Assembly (NCBI GenBank): GCA_021397835.1
Contig: JAJFZO010000407.1
Coordinates: 5,890,001 to 5,954,000, forward strand
DNA length: 64,000 nucleotides
Direction of reading: 5' to 3'
From: Moringa oleifera
Taxonomy: Eukaryota > Streptophyta > Magnoliopsida > Brassicales > Moringaceae
Below, piece by piece: positions 61,575 to 64,000 of the stretch (position 1 is the stretch's first letter; every line of letters begins with the position of its first letter). The position numbers and the translations under genes are program-made. The notes beneath the pieces are model-generated. The model was not told the DNA's origin, ran no database searches, and was given only the letters and a program-made list of their open reading frames with translations.

Positions 61575-61862
61575 ATGGCCGGCCTCCAGTACAACTTCGT
61601 CCCTACAGATTTCTATTACCCTCGTCCTCCTCCTCCACCCAACAATGGAGACACTGCAATTAAGTCTGTTCTTCCCACGTGGCCATCACCCAAGACCGAT
61701 GATAAGGACCCTCTTGATCAACAGCCCAACGATAAAGTTCCTTGCAACACGGATGACAAAAAGCTCTGCAGGTTGGTCTCTGCTCCAAAAGCTTCAGTTC
61801 CCTCTCCATGCAAAATCAAGAGGGAAGCACGTCATTGTCCTGCCAAGATCAGGAAACCTTGA
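61575..61862 (+). CDS. Small MAGLQY-type protein of unknown function, copy 1
   Basis: Intronless, 95 residues, start in ATTCCATGG context. The N-terminus MAGLQYNFVPTDFYYPRP is nearly identical to that of the gene at 63247. The rest is low-conservation: a Pro run, LPTWPSPKTDDKD, several Lys/Cys residues and a basic tail ending KIRKP. No signal peptide, transmembrane segment or catalytic motif is seen. The N-terminal motif recalls small plant proteins annotated only as FK506-binding-like or hypothetical (Arabidopsis At5g03990/At3g10120); there is no FKBP domain. Conservation confined to the first 18 residues suggests a short interaction motif. Its own TATA box and leader imply it is expressed. 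The function is unknown. Confidence 0.75.
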   Translation: MAGLQYNFVPTDFYYPRPPPPPNNGDTAIKSVLPTWPSPKTDDKDPLDQQPNDKVPCNTDDKKLCRLVSAPKASVPSPCKIKREARHCPAKIRKP

Positions 61863-63080
61863 TTAACTGCTTCCAAATTCTTCATTCCTCTGATCTCTCT
61901 TTACAACAGTTTCCTCTTTCTTTTTTTTTTTGGGGGGGTTGCGGGGGTGGGCGGGTGCGGGCAAGGCTGATGCTGTATCACATATACTATCAATGTTATG
62001 CAGTATCTCTGTTTTGCTGTTTGTCCCACAAGAACAAAATTAAGTGGAATGAATGTCTTATCATTATATCTCTGTTTTCATTTGTCTTCATCAACCAAGT
62101 AATTTGAACTCGTTGTGACCTTTTACATATTATTGACCTTAAATGTGTGATTAATTAATGGGTCGTTAATGATTTGCAAGGGAAGATGCTTAATTGGCCA
62201 GATCACCATGTGAGAGTGGGTGTTAGGGCAAGTAAGCAGAAATCATACCCATATGAACCTCTCATCTCCAGATTGACTGATTTCAAACTTTTTACCTTTA
62301 AATGATTTCTATAATTTAGTGTTTCGTATTTCTGATTTAATCTCAAAAAGGAAATACTGTTCTAGGGCTAGAGAGTTAAGGAAAAGAGAGAAAACTTAAC
62401 AAAACAGAGAAGTAACCAACGCTATAGAAGATGGGGAAAAAAAAAATCTAAGTGGCGGCCACATTGATCACTACTATAATTGATACATAAATTGGTTCTA
62501 TTTTAGGTCAAAATCAGCATCATTAGAATAATCCCATGTGCTCTTAGAAGATACCTTGCCAAAGAGAGGATTCAACGTATGCAACGGCAGAACTTTATTA
62601 TCAAAATTCAAGAGACTCACGTTGTCACTTCATCACTATTGACTTTGTAAGTCCTCTGCAGCCGTCCACAATCAGCCGTTCTCATGCCTTGCCCACACAC
62701 TAATGGTGATCACCATTCACTAATGGTGTTTCTTCCCCTCTTGCTTCACCAATGCTCTGTATTTTCATCTGGGTTTCCTTTTTCATTGGAACCCATCAAA
62801 CTCTTCTTTGTCAAAAATTAAAAGGAAACATTTTTTTTTCCAACCACAAGACTAAGAGGCACATTATGACTTCATGTTACTAACGTTTGGTTGGCAAGAA
62901 CAGAAAAGAAGAAGCGGTGGCCAAGTACCAAGTGAACCCACAGGTTAGTTTCGGAACTTGTGGACCCGAAGATCAAACCAGGGGTTTATAATATCTAAGG
63001 CACACAGTTAATTTGCATCAAAAGACACGCTCACTAGAAGCTTGAGGCTTGAGCCCCAAGTTGTCTGCTTCTTTCCCCTC
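61863..63080. other. Spacer between the two intact MAGLQY-type genes
   Basis: No gene seen. It begins with the 3' flank of copy 1, including a T run followed by a G-rich tract at 61932-61960, then ordinary AT-rich sequence and the promoter of copy 2. Confidence 0.5.
61932..61960 (+). other. Potential G-quadruplex motif
   Basis: Five G runs of three or more (seven, five, three, three and three G) are separated by loops of one to four bases, which meets the usual G3+N1-7 rule. The tract lies about 70-100 nt after the stop codon of copy 1, on the sense strand, so it would be in that gene's 3' UTR. Confidence 0.6.
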
Positions 63081-63088
63081 TATAAATA
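63081..63088 (+). promoter_or_regulatory. TATA box of the second intact MAGLQY-type gene
   Basis: TATAAATA in the context CCCCTCTATAAATA, 159 nt upstream of the start codon, matching the TATA context of copy 1. Confidence 0.6.
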
Positions 63089-63246
63089 GATGTCAATAAA
63101 GTGAGTTGTTTGGTGATCAGAACAACAACAAAACTAAAATACCCACTTCGAATTCAAAGCCTTTTCTCTCTTAAAACCCAAGCGCTGTGTAGAATTTTCT
63201 AGCAGGAGCTCTGTTTTTGGGTTCTGTATCGGAGTTTGAAGCATCC

Positions 63247-63546
63247 ATGGCGGGCCTTCAGTACAACTTTTTTCCTACTGATTTCTTCTACCCTCGTCCA
63301 GAGACAACGCGTGGAGACACCACACGCACGGCAGTCCTCCCTCTACAGACCCAAAAGAGAGACACAGCCGATGATCCTGCATCGTCCACAGGCAATAAGA
63401 TCAACGGTGTCAGCGTGCAGAAGCAAGAGCAGGAGCAGGGCAGGATCAGCTTGAAAGCTAAGGGAAAGAGTGTCAGGTTCGCGTCCCGGCGTTCTGGTTC
63501 TTTGTTCTCCTGGAGTCCAGAAGATCAGCTCTTGGATTCTTCTTGA
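63247..63546 (+). CDS. Small MAGLQY-type protein of unknown function, copy 2
   Basis: Intronless, 99 residues from the Met at 63247. An in-frame Met at 63217 would add ten residues, but both paralogues begin MAGLQ and the 63247 ATG has the better context (TCCATGG). The N-terminus MAGLQYNFFPTDFFYPRP is followed by a TAVLPLQTQKRD segment, then a Gln/Glu-rich stretch and a basic SVRFASRRSGSLFSW tail. No known domain is seen. It is likely the member closest to the ancestral form, because its TVLP-TQKRD-like segment is also what I recall from relatives in other plants, while copy 1 has diverged there. The function is unknown. Confidence 0.8.
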   Translation: MAGLQYNFFPTDFFYPRPETTRGDTTRTAVLPLQTQKRDTADDPASSTGNKINGVSVQKQEQEQGRISLKAKGKSVRFASRRSGSLFSWSPEDQLLDSS

Positions 63547-64000
63547 TTGATTGCTACTGCAGGATATTCTCATGATAATAAGAAGCAAAATGGTTTTGCA
63601 AGCTTTACAGGCTCTTTTGTCTCTGTTTTTTTGTTGGATGATGCTCTGTTATCATCTATGTTTTCTTGGAAGGTTGTAAATCTAAGAGAGATTGATCAAA
63701 TACATCAAATCAGACTCTTTTACTGTGCTCTGCTTCATTTTTGTTTTTTGTTTCTTCAAACCAATTCAAGGATCTGGTAGTTAACTCAAAAATTTGTGGC
63801 TCGTATCAAATTAATTTACCCATCATTCACAATCTTGGTATTTTGTCAGTAGGACCAGAAGGAAGAACCAATTGCTTCTGGTTAGGAAGAAAACGATTTT
63901 CCATGCAAGAATTACATAGAAAGTGTCATTTTGCTGCAAGTATTGTTCATGAGAAAGAGAAATAACAAGGGCTCAATGAAGAAAAGTAGCTCGAAACAGT
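63547..64000 (+). other. 3' flank of copy 2 to the window end
   Basis: T-rich sequence consistent with a 3' UTR, then nothing recognisable. The short open frames here show no family signal. Confidence 0.45.

Noticed and set aside
1..64000. tRNA genes, CRISPR arrays, prokaryotic islands, viral insertions
   Set aside because: No T-loop-like box with a matching A box, no spaced repeats, and no viral proteins apart from the Copia retrotransposon remnant.

Overview
The window is nuclear DNA from a flowering plant, most likely a core eudicot. The genes have GT-AG introns, the gene-free DNA is AT-rich with many GA/CT and TA microsatellites, and every recognisable product is a plant family (BLADE-ON-PETIOLE, plant-type PMT methyltransferase, PLS-class PPR protein, SDP1 lipase, nuclear maturase). 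There are no rRNA, tRNA, CRISPR or prokaryotic features. The species cannot be named from sequence alone.

Layout. 1-1.6 kb: the last two exons of L-galactono-1,4-lactone dehydrogenase (+), then a tiny three-exon CYSTM gene (-), found by splicing by eye because no exon exceeds 90 nt. 6.3-8.7 kb: a two-exon BLADE-ON-PETIOLE gene (-). 8.8-21.3 kb: about 12 kb with no supportable gene, upstream of BOP. 21.4-24.4 kb: a nine-exon short-chain dehydrogenase (-). 24.9-27.2 kb: a decayed Ty1/Copia retrotransposon (-) with diverged LTR-like ends. 28.1-33.4 kb: a seven-exon Golgi-type methyltransferase PMT7/PMT6-like (-). 34.5-36.7 kb: an intronless PLS-class PPR gene (-). 37.5-39.8 kb: an intronless nuclear maturase nMAT3-like gene (-). 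44.0-44.7 kb: an intronless calmodulin-like gene of the CML35/36 type (-). 48.9-53.3 kb: the triacylglycerol lipase SDP1 (-) with a 5' UTR intron. 54.4-58.5 kb: a large calmodulin-binding PICBP-like gene (+), head-to-head with SDP1. 60.8-63.6 kb: two small intronless genes and one broken copy of the same family (+).

From remembered Arabidopsis gene order, SDR, PMT7, nMAT3, SDP1, the calmodulin-binding protein and the small MAGLQY-type protein correspond to a run near At5g04070-At5g03990, so much of the window looks like an ancestral eudicot block. CML35/36, PMT6 and BOP2 recall the related blocks at At3g10190-10200 and At2g41370-41410. There is no operon logic, and functions are mixed: vitamin C synthesis and mitochondrial intron splicing (both tied to respiratory complex I), organ boundary development, pectin/Golgi methylation, seed-oil breakdown and calcium signalling.

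No clearly new multi-gene system is visible. The items most worth checking are the cryptic CYSTM gene, the three-copy small-gene array with one broken member, the internally duplicated calmodulin-binding protein, the gene desert with paired G-box palindromes beside BOP, and the degraded Copia element immediately upstream of the dehydrogenase.
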